Below the pieces are notes generated by a model. The model worked only from the letters and a program-made list of their open reading frames with translations. It ran no database searches and was not told where the DNA came from. From Hymenobacter properus (GTDB lineage Bacteria > Bacteroidota > Bacteroidia > Cytophagales > Hymenobacteraceae), in NCBI RefSeq assembly GCF_015694735.1, contig NZ_JADQDP010000001.1, forward strand, positions 558,001 to 622,000: a stretch of 64,000 bases of DNA. The letters are read 5' to 3'. The position numbers were made by a program, and so were the translations under genes. Shown here in pieces: positions 51,050-58,257 of this stretch. Every line of letters begins with the position of its first letter. Within the stretch, counting starts at the first letter, position 1.

Positions 51050-52522
51050 CTACTTATTTAATTGAGTAAAAACTTCGGTCAACACTTCCTTATCGTCAAA
51101 GTGTGACTTTACGCCGCGAATGTCCTGATAATTTTCGTGGCCTTTGCCGGCCACCAGCACAATATCATTCGGGCCGGCCAACGCCACGGCGGTTTCGATG
51201 GCGGCGCGGCGGTCGGGCACGGTCTGCACTTTGGCGGAGTCGGGCGCGGTCACGCCGGCCTGCATTTGGGCCAGGATTTCGAGCGGGTCTTCGAAGCGCG
51301 GGTTGTCTGAGGTGAGGACGACTTTGTTGGACAAGCGGGCGGCCAGGTTGGCCATGATGGGGCGCTTGGCCGCGTCGCGGTTGCCACCGCAGCCCACTAC
51401 CGTGATGATGTGCTGGCTGGGCTGGCGTATTTCGTGCAGGGTTTGCAGCACGTTTTCAAGTGCGTCGGGGGTGTGGGCGTAGTCGATGATGCCCGTGATG
51501 GCCTGCTGCCCCGACAGCACCGGCTCGAAGCGGCCAGGCGCCGTAGTCAGGCCCGAGAGGATAGTGAGTACCTCAGTGGGGTCTTCGCCCAGCAACACGG
51601 CCGCGCCGTACACGGCCAGCAGGTTGTAGGCATTGAACACGCCGATGAGACGGAACAGTATTTCGCGGCCGTCGATTTCGAGATGCAGGCCGTGCACTTC
51701 GTTGGCCACCAGCTTGGCCCGGAAGGTGGCCGCCCCGCGCAGCGAGTAGGTTTCGCGGCGGGCAACGGTGTTTTGCAGCATCACCGGGCCGCGCTTGTCG
51801 TCGGCGTTGGTGAGGGCGAAAGCAGTTTTGGGCAGCGCATCGAAGAAGCCCTTTTTGGCCTTCAGGTAATTGTCAAAAGTGCCGTGGTAGTCGAGGTGGT
51901 CGTGCGTAAGATTGGTGAACACGCCGCCCGCGAAGCGCAGGCCCGTGACGCGGTGCTGCGCCACCGAGTGGCTGCTAACTTCCATGCAGGCGTGGGTGCA
52001 GCCGGCTGCCACCATGCGGGCCAGCAGCGCATTCAGCCGGATGGCGTCGGGCGTGGTGTGGGTGCTCGGGATGATTTCTTCGTCAATCTGGTTCTGCACC
52101 GTGCTCAGCAGGCCGCAGTGGTAGCCCAACTCGCGCAGCAGCTTGTGCAGCAGGGTGGCACAGGTGGTCTTGCCGTTGGTACCCGTCACCCCCACCAGCT
52201 TTAGCTGCCGCGAGGGGTGCCCGTGAAACGCGGCGGCCATGTGGCCCAGGGCTTCGGCGCTGTCCTTCACCAGCACGTAGGCCGTGGCGGGGTTTAGCAC
52301 GGCCGGCAGTACTTCGCACACCACGGCGGCCAGTCCTTTTTCTACCGCGCCTTCGATAAACTTATGACCGTCGGTGGCGGTGCCGCGCAGGGCAAAAAAG
52401 GCCACGCCCGGCGCTGCCTCGCGCGAGTCGAGCGTAAGGCCGGTGATGGGCACATCGGTGGGGCCGTGCTGGCTGAGCACGGGTACATCGGTGAGCAGCG
52501 AAAAGAGCGGTAGGGAAATCAT
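51050..52522 (-). CDS. murE: UDP-N-acetylmuramoyl-L-alanyl-D-glutamate--diaminopimelate ligase
   Basis: Adds the third amino acid of the stem peptide; 490 residues. ITGLTLDSREAAPGVAFFALRGTATDGHKFI and LVGVTGTNGKTTCATLLHKLL (P-loop) are canonical. TNLTHDHLDYHGT carries the Mur-ligase His and Asp. VVLTSDNPRFEDP contains the D-N-P-R motif associated with meso-diaminopimelate specificity. It ends 151 bp upstream of mraY with copy 8 of the repeat between them; a different repeat lies between it and the ftsI-type gene. Confidence 0.96.
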   Translation of the reverse strand: MISLPLFSLLTDVPVLSQHGPTDVPITGLTLDSREAAPGVAFFALRGTATDGHKFIEGAVEKGLAAVVCEVLPAVLNPATAYVLVKDSAEALGHMAAAFHGHPSRQLKLVGVTGTNGKTTCATLLHKLLRELGYHCGLLSTVQNQIDEEIIPSTHTTPDAIRLNALLARMVAAGCTHACMEVSSHSVAQHRVTGLRFAGGVFTNLTHDHLDYHGTFDNYLKAKKGFFDALPKTAFALTNADDKRGPVMLQNTVARRETYSLRGAATFRAKLVANEVHGLHLEIDGREILFRLIGVFNAYNLLAVYGAAVLLGEDPTEVLTILSGLTTAPGRFEPVLSGQQAITGIIDYAHTPDALENVLQTLHEIRQPSQHIITVVGCGGNRDAAKRPIMANLAARLSNKVVLTSDNPRFEDPLEILAQMQAGVTAPDSAKVQTVPDRRAAIETAVALAGPNDIVLVAGKGHENYQDIRGVKSHFDDKEVLTEVFTQLNK

Positions 52523-52529
52523 GTGGGTT

Positions 52530-52570
52530 GAGCCTCACCCCGGCCCCTGTCCGTGGGGAGAGGGGAGCCA
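52530..52570. repeat. Dispersed GC-rich repeat fragment between ftsI and murE
   Basis: GAGCCTCACCCCGGCCCCTG ... GGGGAGAGGGGAGCC: an imperfect palindrome of a sequence type known from many bacterial genomes (CCTCACCCC-GGCCCCTCTC-like). Only one copy was seen in this window, so the call rests on its shape and familiarity. Confidence 0.55.
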
Positions 52571-52598
52571 GACGAATCAGGGGTGATTATAAAGTTGT

Positions 52599-55067
52599 TT
52601 AGGCCCGCCGCACGACGGGCTTTGGCGCGTTCTTTTTATTGTTTTTGTCCGAAGTAGTTGAGCGACCCTCTTTCGGCGAATTTGAAACCTTGGCTTTATC
52701 AGTGGTTTTCGCACCGCTAGCGGCAGATTTAGCAGTTGATGAAGCAGCCGGCTTAGCAGCCTTTGCATTCGGTTTTACACCAGCCGAGTGCTCGGCCACG
52801 GCGGTTTGCACATTGGCCTTCTCGCGGTTGGTGAACGACTTGCGCTCCTTGGCGGCAGCTTCCATCTCTGCGGGTACCAGCAGCTTGTTTTCAGCCAGGT
52901 CGGTGTGCTCAGGCTCGGGAAGTGCCTGCGGAGCAGCCAGGCGCGGGCCCGATTCCGCCAGGTTCAGGGTGATGATATCGCCGCGCTTGATGGGCGTGCC
53001 CACGGCCAGCGACTGCTCCCGCACGCGGCCCGTGCCCACGGCCCGCACGTGCAGGCCCCGGTTTTCCAGCAAGAAAAGCGCGTCGCGCAAGCTCAGCCCG
53101 CGCACCTGCGGCACGCGGCCGGTGCGCACGGGGTTCACCACCAGGGCGACAGTGCGGGCGTGGAAAGCCGTGTCGGAGGCGGCCCGCACCCATTCCTCGC
53201 CGCCGGTAGCCTGGGTGTTGCCGGCCAGGCCCAGCTTCTGGCACACCAGCGCCAGCTCGTCTTGCATGCCGGCACGCACCAGGGGCACGTGGCTCTTGTT
53301 CAGGCGGGCCTTGGCCAGCAGGGGGCGCTGGCTCAGCAGGTCGCGGGCCATGCACTTGTCGGCCACTTCGCGGAACACCGGCGCGGCCACATCGGCGCCG
53401 TAGATGCGGCCGTTGCGGGGCGAGTCGACCACCACAATGCAGCTGTATTTGGGCTTGTCGGCCGGGAAGTAGCCGCAAAAGCTGGTGGAATACGTCTTCG
53501 TGTACTGCCCGTTTTTGAACTTCCAGGCCGTACCGGTTTTGCCGGCTATGCTGTAGTCCTTGGGCCGGATGCTGCGGGCCGTGCCGGCCAGCACCACGCC
53601 TTCCATCATGGCCTTCACCTTTGCCAACGTGGCGTCGGAGCAGATTTTTTGATTCAGCACCCGGGGCTCGTTGCGCTGCAGCACCTGGTCGGCCTGCTTG
53701 ATTTCGCGCACTATCATGGGCTGCATTTTCACGCCGCCGTTGGCCACGGCGTTGTAGAAGGCCAGCGTTTGCAGCGGGGCCAGCTTCAACTCGTAGCCAA
53801 TGCTCATGGTGGTGAGCGAGGTGCGGCTCCAGCTGCGGTCCTTGGGGTCTTTCACGTAGGGCAGCGCCTCGCCGGCCATCTGGAAGCCCAGGGGCTTATC
53901 GAGGCCGAACTTCTTGAGGTAGTCAGTGTACTCGGTGGGGTTGGCCGAGAAGTATTTGTCCACCAGCTTGGCTACGCCGATGTTGCTCGACTTCTCGAAC
54001 ACCTGCTGCACCGTGATGCGGCCGTAGCCGTGCGAATCCGATTTCACGGCCCCGCCCACGTACATGCGGCCGTTGCCGGTGTCCACCATGTCGTCGAGGG
54101 TCACCTCGGGCCGGGCTTCAAACAGGGCCATCATCGAGGCCAGCTTGAACGTGGAGCCCGGCTCGGTGCGGCCCTGGTCGGCAAATGCGTAGTTGTAGTC
54201 TTCCTTATAAGTATCGTCCGACGCCTTGCCCAGATTGGCCACCGCCTTGATTTCGCCGGTAGCCACTTCCATCAGAATCACGCAGCCGTACTGGGCGTTG
54301 TTGTCGACCAACGACTTGTAGAGGGCGTTTTCGGCTACGTCCTGCAGGTTGATGTCGAGCGTGGTTTTGATGTCGTAGCCCGGCAGGGGCTTTATTTCGG
54401 TGCCGTCGAACACCGGTTTCACGCCGCCCGGTACGCGCTCAAACAGGGCCTCGCCCGGCTTGCCAGCCAGGCTCTGCTCGAAGGTGTATTCCAGGCCCGC
54501 ACCGTGCTTGTCCTCGTTCACAAAGCCAATGGTGCGCTGCGCCAACCCGCCAAACGGGCGGAAGCGCTTGTCTACTTTCTCGAAAATGGCGCCGCCCCGG
54601 TTGCGCTTGGCCCGAAAAATGGGCCAGTTGGCCAACAGCTTCTTTTCCTGAAAGTTGATTTGACGCGAGTTGAGGCGGATGTAGCGCATCTTGGCGGTGC
54701 GCGCGTTTATCAAGCGCCGCTTGTACTCCTGCACGCTGCGGTCGCCGAAGAAGTGGGACAGCCGGTAAGCCAGCGAGTCCACGTTGGCCTTAAACACCTC
54801 GTCATCGACCACGCCCGGGTCCCAGGCCACCCGATAGAAAGGCAGCGAGGTCGCCATAATGCTCTCGTTGTCAGAATAGATGTTGCCGCGCGTGGCCGGC
54901 ACCGCCTGGTAGCTGATGCGCCGCTCCTGCTCCAGCGCCCGCCACTTGGCGCCCTCCTGAAACTGAATTTTGGTGGCTTTCCAGAATATCGCCGACGAAA
55001 ACACAGCTACCCCCAAAAAGGCCAGCCGCACTCGCGTGACGATGGATTTTTTAACGCTGCCTTTCAT
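52599..55067 (-). CDS. ftsI: Class B penicillin-binding protein, FtsI-like, with PASTA domain
   Basis: Septal transpeptidase partner of FtsW; 822 residues, longer than the usual ~650-700. One N-terminal membrane helix (about 14-30), a PBP dimer domain (ISYQAVPATRGNIYSDNESIMA) and a transpeptidase domain with Ser305-x-x-Lys308 (PGSTFKLA), Ser360-Ser361-Asn362 and Lys510-Thr511-Gly512. A PASTA domain follows (about 645-710, VPQVRGLSLRDALFLLENRGL). The extra length is a low-complexity Lys/Ala/Ser tail (about 735-822). It overlaps the ftsL-like gene by 4 bp (ATGA). Confidence 0.94.
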   Translation of the reverse strand: MKGSVKKSIVTRVRLAFLGVAVFSSAIFWKATKIQFQEGAKWRALEQERRISYQAVPATRGNIYSDNESIMATSLPFYRVAWDPGVVDDEVFKANVDSLAYRLSHFFGDRSVQEYKRRLINARTAKMRYIRLNSRQINFQEKKLLANWPIFRAKRNRGGAIFEKVDKRFRPFGGLAQRTIGFVNEDKHGAGLEYTFEQSLAGKPGEALFERVPGGVKPVFDGTEIKPLPGYDIKTTLDINLQDVAENALYKSLVDNNAQYGCVILMEVATGEIKAVANLGKASDDTYKEDYNYAFADQGRTEPGSTFKLASMMALFEARPEVTLDDMVDTGNGRMYVGGAVKSDSHGYGRITVQQVFEKSSNIGVAKLVDKYFSANPTEYTDYLKKFGLDKPLGFQMAGEALPYVKDPKDRSWSRTSLTTMSIGYELKLAPLQTLAFYNAVANGGVKMQPMIVREIKQADQVLQRNEPRVLNQKICSDATLAKVKAMMEGVVLAGTARSIRPKDYSIAGKTGTAWKFKNGQYTKTYSTSFCGYFPADKPKYSCIVVVDSPRNGRIYGADVAAPVFREVADKCMARDLLSQRPLLAKARLNKSHVPLVRAGMQDELALVCQKLGLAGNTQATGGEEWVRAASDTAFHARTVALVVNPVRTGRVPQVRGLSLRDALFLLENRGLHVRAVGTGRVREQSLAVGTPIKRGDIITLNLAESGPRLAAPQALPEPEHTDLAENKLLVPAEMEAAAKERKSFTNREKANVQTAVAEHSAGVKPNAKAAKPAASSTAKSAASGAKTTDKAKVSNSPKEGRSTTSDKNNKKNAPKPVVRRA

Positions 55068-55999
55068 CGGGAATGGCTTCTAACGGCTTTCTTATCAGAG
55101 GGCTTGGCTTTGCGCGCCGCAGGCTTAGAAGCGGCGGGCTTCGCCTTGGCATTGGCCTTGCTGCCAGCAGCATTTTTTCTGGGGCTGGCAGCCGGTTTGG
55201 TAGGCTTGGTCTTGGCTTTGGGAGCCGTTGTCCGGGGGGCTACTGCCGGCCGCGCCACGGGCGTAGCCGTTGCGGCCGAGTCGCCGTCCAGGACCTGGGG
55301 CGGAGCAATGATTTCGGGGCCGCTGTCCACGCCGTTCTCCGACGCTTCGCGCCGGCGCCGGCCGGCCTGCACATCAGCCTGCTCGGCGGCGGCCGAGTCG
55401 CGGGCGGCGCGGGCGGCCAAAGTGTCGGCCGTGAGCACGGGCATCAGCTCCAGCTCCGCGGCATCGAGGTGGCCCTTGGGCACCGTGATGCGGAAGGGCG
55501 GCGAAGAGCTTTCTACCAAGCCAAAGGCGGCCACTCTGCGCGCCACCTCGCTCTGCTTGCTGGCCTCCATGTAGTCCGACTTCAACGTGGTATAGTCGGC
55601 GCGCAGGTCTTCGGTTTCCTGCTTGAGGCGCAGGATATTGCGGTTCATGCGGTTGCCATAGTGCGTGTTGCCGATGTAAACCAGCACCAGCAGCATCACA
55701 AACAATAGCTTGGGCAGGTAGCGCACCGGCAGGCCATCCCGAAACAAGCTGTCGACGCTGGTAAGCCGGTCGAGCAGCGAAAACAGGCTCCACGAGCTAC
55801 GCGGCCGGGTCGGCTCGGGGGCGGGCTTGCGGGGGCGCTTTTCACGCACCGGGGCCGGCTCGGGGGCTGGCGCGGGTTCGGGCGCGGGTACCTCCACCAC
55901 GGCGGCCTCGGGCAGCACTTCGGGCGCCGGCGGGGCTACCTCGCGGGGCACGTTGGCCCGGCGCGGGCTGTCGGTGGGTCTGAGCGTATTGGCGGCCAT
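55064..55999 (-). CDS. ftsL: FtsL-like cell division protein
   Basis: A 311-residue bitopic protein in the ftsL position, between rsmH and ftsI. The order is: a Pro/Glu/Ala-rich cytoplasmic part (1-75), a helix KLLFVMLLVLVYIGNTHYG (about 97-115), a short coiled coil (MNRNILRLKQETEDLRADYTTLKSDYMEAS, about 118-148) and SEVARRVAAFGLVESSSPPFRITV, the usual FtsL/DivIC arrangement. FtsL is normally near 100-120 residues; here both ends are extended, the C-terminal ~75 residues being Lys/Ala/Pro-rich and basic. Assignment is by topology and gene order. Confidence 0.8.
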   Translation of the reverse strand: MAANTLRPTDSPRRANVPREVAPPAPEVLPEAAVVEVPAPEPAPAPEPAPVREKRPRKPAPEPTRPRSSWSLFSLLDRLTSVDSLFRDGLPVRYLPKLLFVMLLVLVYIGNTHYGNRMNRNILRLKQETEDLRADYTTLKSDYMEASKQSEVARRVAAFGLVESSSPPFRITVPKGHLDAAELELMPVLTADTLAARAARDSAAAEQADVQAGRRRREASENGVDSGPEIIAPPQVLDGDSAATATPVARPAVAPRTTAPKAKTKPTKPAASPRKNAAGSKANAKAKPAASKPAARKAKPSDKKAVRSHSR

Positions 56000-56008
56000 G
56001 GCTACCTC

Positions 56009-56932
56009 TTATTTTTTGATTGCAACCCGCAATTTAGCACTCCGCGCCCGGCTATTCAGCGCAATTTCGGCGGCATCGGCTTCCTCGGGCTTGCGGTTGA
56101 GGGCCTCAAAGGGCTTGCTTTCATTGCCAAAGAAGTCTTTTTCGACGGCTCCAAAAAATTTGCCCTTGGCGATGAAGTTTTTCACCAGCCGGTCTTCCAG
56201 CGAATGGTAGCTCATCACCACCAGACGCCCCCCCGGGCGCAGCACCTCGGCCGTTTGCAGCAGCATCTCCTGCAGGGCTTCCATCTCCTGGTTCACCTCG
56301 ATGCGCAAGGCCTGAAAAACCTGCGCGAGGTACTTGTTTTCCTTCCCACGCGGCGTGCAGGCTTGAATAGCCTGCTTCAGCTCGCCAATGGTTTCGAGGC
56401 GCCGGCCCCTGCGCCCGGCGGCCACGGCCTGGGCCAGGGTGCGGGCGTTGGTCACTTCGCCGTACATGCCGAAGATGCGGTGCAGGTCGGCCTCCTTGTA
56501 ATCGTTCAGCACGTCGGCCGCCGTGAGCGGGCCGTCGGGGTCCATGCGCATGTCGAGCGGGCCATCAAAACGGGTCGAAAAGCCCCGCTCAGGCGTGTCG
56601 AACTGGTGTGAACTCACGCCCAGGTCGGCCAACAGGCCATCTACCGGCAAAGCATTACGTGCCTGTAATTCAGATGTTAAATCCCGGAAGTTAGCCTTTA
56701 CAAATGTAAACTGTGGCCGAATGAGCTTCTGTGCCTCTGCTTCTGCGTCGGCATCCTGGTCGAAGCTGTAGAGGTGGCCGGTAGTAAGCTTTTCGAGGAT
56801 GCGGGCCGAGTGCCCTCCCCCACCGAAGGTCACGTCGACGTAGCGGCCGTCGGGGCGCAGGTCGAGCCCGGCCAGGCACTGGGCTAGCATCACGGGGCGG
56901 TGGTAGGCAATATCGTTGGCGTAGTCGCTCAT
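56009..56932 (-). CDS. rsmH: 16S rRNA (cytosine(1402)-N(4))-methyltransferase
   Basis: Methylates N4 of C1402 in the 16S rRNA decoding centre using SAM; 307 residues, the standard length. YHRPVMLAQCLAGLDLRPDGRYVDVTFGGGGHSARIL is the conserved N-terminus with the SAM-binding D-x-T-F-G-x-G-G-H-S. LLADLGVSSHQFDTPERGFSTRFDGPLDMRMD and VMSYHSLEDRLVKNFI are family signatures. Its ATG overlaps the mraZ stop (ATGA). Confidence 0.97.
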   Translation of the reverse strand: MSDYANDIAYHRPVMLAQCLAGLDLRPDGRYVDVTFGGGGHSARILEKLTTGHLYSFDQDADAEAEAQKLIRPQFTFVKANFRDLTSELQARNALPVDGLLADLGVSSHQFDTPERGFSTRFDGPLDMRMDPDGPLTAADVLNDYKEADLHRIFGMYGEVTNARTLAQAVAAGRRGRRLETIGELKQAIQACTPRGKENKYLAQVFQALRIEVNQEMEALQEMLLQTAEVLRPGGRLVVMSYHSLEDRLVKNFIAKGKFFGAVEKDFFGNESKPFEALNRKPEEADAAEIALNSRARSAKLRVAIKK

Positions 56933-57402
56933 GCTGCGGGGCCGCCGGGGGCGGGCGTTTCAACCGACAAAAACTTCTGGGCCAACTTACTAAAGCTTTG
57001 CTGGTCTTTAATCAGGAATTCGTCGTAGCGGGCCGGGTCCCAAATTTCACAACGGTTGCCCAGGCCCACAATAATGGCTTCTTTCTCGATGCCGGCGTAG
57101 CGCAACATGGTGCGCGGCAGCATAAATCGGCTGATGGAATCCAACTCTACTTCGGTCATGCCCCGGAAAAAGTTGCGCTGAAACTGCCGGTATTCCTCGT
57201 TGAATTCGTCCAGTGCCATCACTTTCTCGTGGATGACCTGCCATGCGGACCGGGGATAGAGCACCAGGCAGGGCTCGAAGCCGCGCACCAGCACGAGTTG
57301 GTTGCCGGATTGCTCCGGCAGGTTGCCTTTCACTTTGGCCGGCAACACAAGCCGCCCCTTGGGGTCAAGCTTGCATTCGTATTCGCCGGACAACAGATTC
57401 AT
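56929..57402 (-). CDS. mraZ: Transcriptional regulator MraZ
   Basis: First gene of the division/wall cluster; 157 residues starting at the ATG complementary to 57400-57402 (an in-frame start at 57471 adds residues before the canonical start). Two AbrB-like swapped-hairpin halves are seen: SGEYECKLDPKGRLVLPAKVKG (D-P-K-G-R) and EVELDSISRFMLPRTMLRYAGIEKEAIIVGLGNRCEIW. In other bacteria MraZ binds repeats in the promoter of its own operon; such operator repeats are not obvious here. It overlaps rsmH by 4 bp. Its promoter is at 57438. Confidence 0.96.
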   Translation of the reverse strand: MNLLSGEYECKLDPKGRLVLPAKVKGNLPEQSGNQLVLVRGFEPCLVLYPRSAWQVIHEKVMALDEFNEEYRQFQRNFFRGMTEVELDSISRFMLPRTMLRYAGIEKEAIIVGLGNRCEIWDPARYDEFLIKDQQSFSKLAQKFLSVETPAPGGPAA

Positions 57403-57437
57403 AGGCTTTAGTCGCCAGGAGAAGGAGGCGATATATG

Positions 57438-57467
57438 CAAATGTACGGGACTGATTTTGAAATTCAA
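57438..57467 (-). promoter_or_regulatory. Promoter of the mraZ division cluster
   Basis: On the minus strand, TTG (complement of 57465-57467), 19 bp spacer, TACATTTG (complement of 57438-57445). This fits the Bacteroidota consensus TTTG-N19-TAnnTTTG well. The expected transcript start is near 57431, about 30 nt upstream of the mraZ ATG. Confidence 0.75.
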
Positions 57468-57705
57468 CCACAATTTACCATTTCTTACCACAAAAGAAAA
57501 ACAGCGAAAATGCACCCGGAAAGGCACTTTTTGCACCGATATTAAAGGCATTGAATTACCTGATTGCGGTCGGCTATATGTAATTTGACAATCTGTCAGG
57601 CTGAGAAAAAGGAAGCAAGACGCAACGCTAACGCAGCCAATGCTGGCCACGATGTTGTACCGAGCCAGCCCGATTTTCACACCGCAGTCAGCGGCCGGCC
57701 GATAG

Positions 57706-57713
57706 TATCTTTG
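57706..57713 (+). promoter_or_regulatory. Putative -7 box directly before a start codon (leaderless gene)
   Basis: TATCTTTG matches TAnnTTTG and ends 8 nt before the ATG at 57722, so transcription would begin at or within a base or two of the start codon. The -33 box is unclear. Confidence 0.55.
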
Positions 57714-57721
57714 CGGTAGTC

Positions 57722-58162
57722 ATGCCGCGCTATACATTGTTCCGTCGCCTCGTCAGCCTGCTGCTGGCTGTGCTGGTGCTCACCACCTCGGTGGGCCTCA
57801 CGGTGCAGCGCCTGACCTGCCGCATGAGCGGCCGCAGCACGGTGGCCCTGACGGTGGCCGGGCGGGCCGACTTGCAGGGCTGCACGGCTGACATGACGCC
57901 GGCCAAACCCACGGCCAAAGACAACTGCTGCGACTTCAGCAAGCAGCTGCATAAGCTTACCACGCCGGCCCACGAGCTAACGGCTAAAGTGCTGCTGCCC
58001 CTGCCGGGCCCGGCCCTGCTGCCTACAGCGCCGGCCTGGCCGGCGCTGGTTTCGGCCGCGCTGCCTCCTGCCAGCACGCCACGCTGGTTCGCGGCCGATT
58101 CGTCACCGCCCCCGCTGGGCGGACGCGGCTTGCTGGCGTTTGTCTGTACGCTGGTGGTTTAG
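57722..58162 (+). CDS. Small exported Cys-containing protein (HYC_CC_PP-like)
   Basis: A 146-residue protein. A hydrophobic signal LVSLLLAVLVLTTSVGLTV is followed by RLTCRMSG (a variant of the H-x-C site), a lone Cys in LQGCTAD, the pair in KDNCCDFSKQL, and a Pro-rich SSPPPLGG near the C-terminus, ending LLAFVCTLVV. This pattern resembles the small exported HYC/CC/PP proteins often found before TonB receptors and metal-binding proteins in Bacteroidota. Metal-related function is likely by context but unproven. A -7 box abuts the start codon (57706). Upstream of the TonB receptor gene with a structured 95-bp gap between. Confidence 0.7.
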   Translation: MPRYTLFRRLVSLLLAVLVLTTSVGLTVQRLTCRMSGRSTVALTVAGRADLQGCTADMTPAKPTAKDNCCDFSKQLHKLTTPAHELTAKVLLPLPGPALLPTAPAWPALVSAALPPASTPRWFAADSSPPPLGGRGLLAFVCTLVV

Positions 58163-58241
58163 GGTTTTCTGAAAATGCGCCCGGCGGCTTCGCTGCGCCG
58201 GGGCGGCAGGGCGGCGGTGGCCGCCTATTATTCAGAAAGCC
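58163..58241 (+). ncRNA. Candidate structured RNA element upstream of the TonB receptor gene
   Basis: GGTTTTCTGAA (58163-58173) pairs with TTCAGAAAGCC (58231-58241) with one mismatch, enclosing two smaller hairpins: CCCGGCG/CGCCGGG (58180-58186 / 58196-58202) and GGCGG/CCGCC (58210-58214 / 58221-58225). The whole forms a possible three-way junction 17 nt before the receptor ATG. It does not match a riboswitch known to me; it may be a regulatory leader, a translation-control hairpin or a dispersed palindrome. Confidence 0.4.
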
Positions 58242-58257
58242 TTAACTTACAGACCTT

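Noticed and set aside
52788..55574. Plus-strand open frame of about 928 codons antisense to ftsI/ftsL
   Set aside because: Same effect of GC-rich codon usage; the minus-strand genes carry all expected penicillin-binding motifs.
58163..58257. Cobalamin riboswitch before the TonB receptor
   Set aside because: The gap is too short and lacks the conserved B12-box and core; only a simple three-stem fold is possible.
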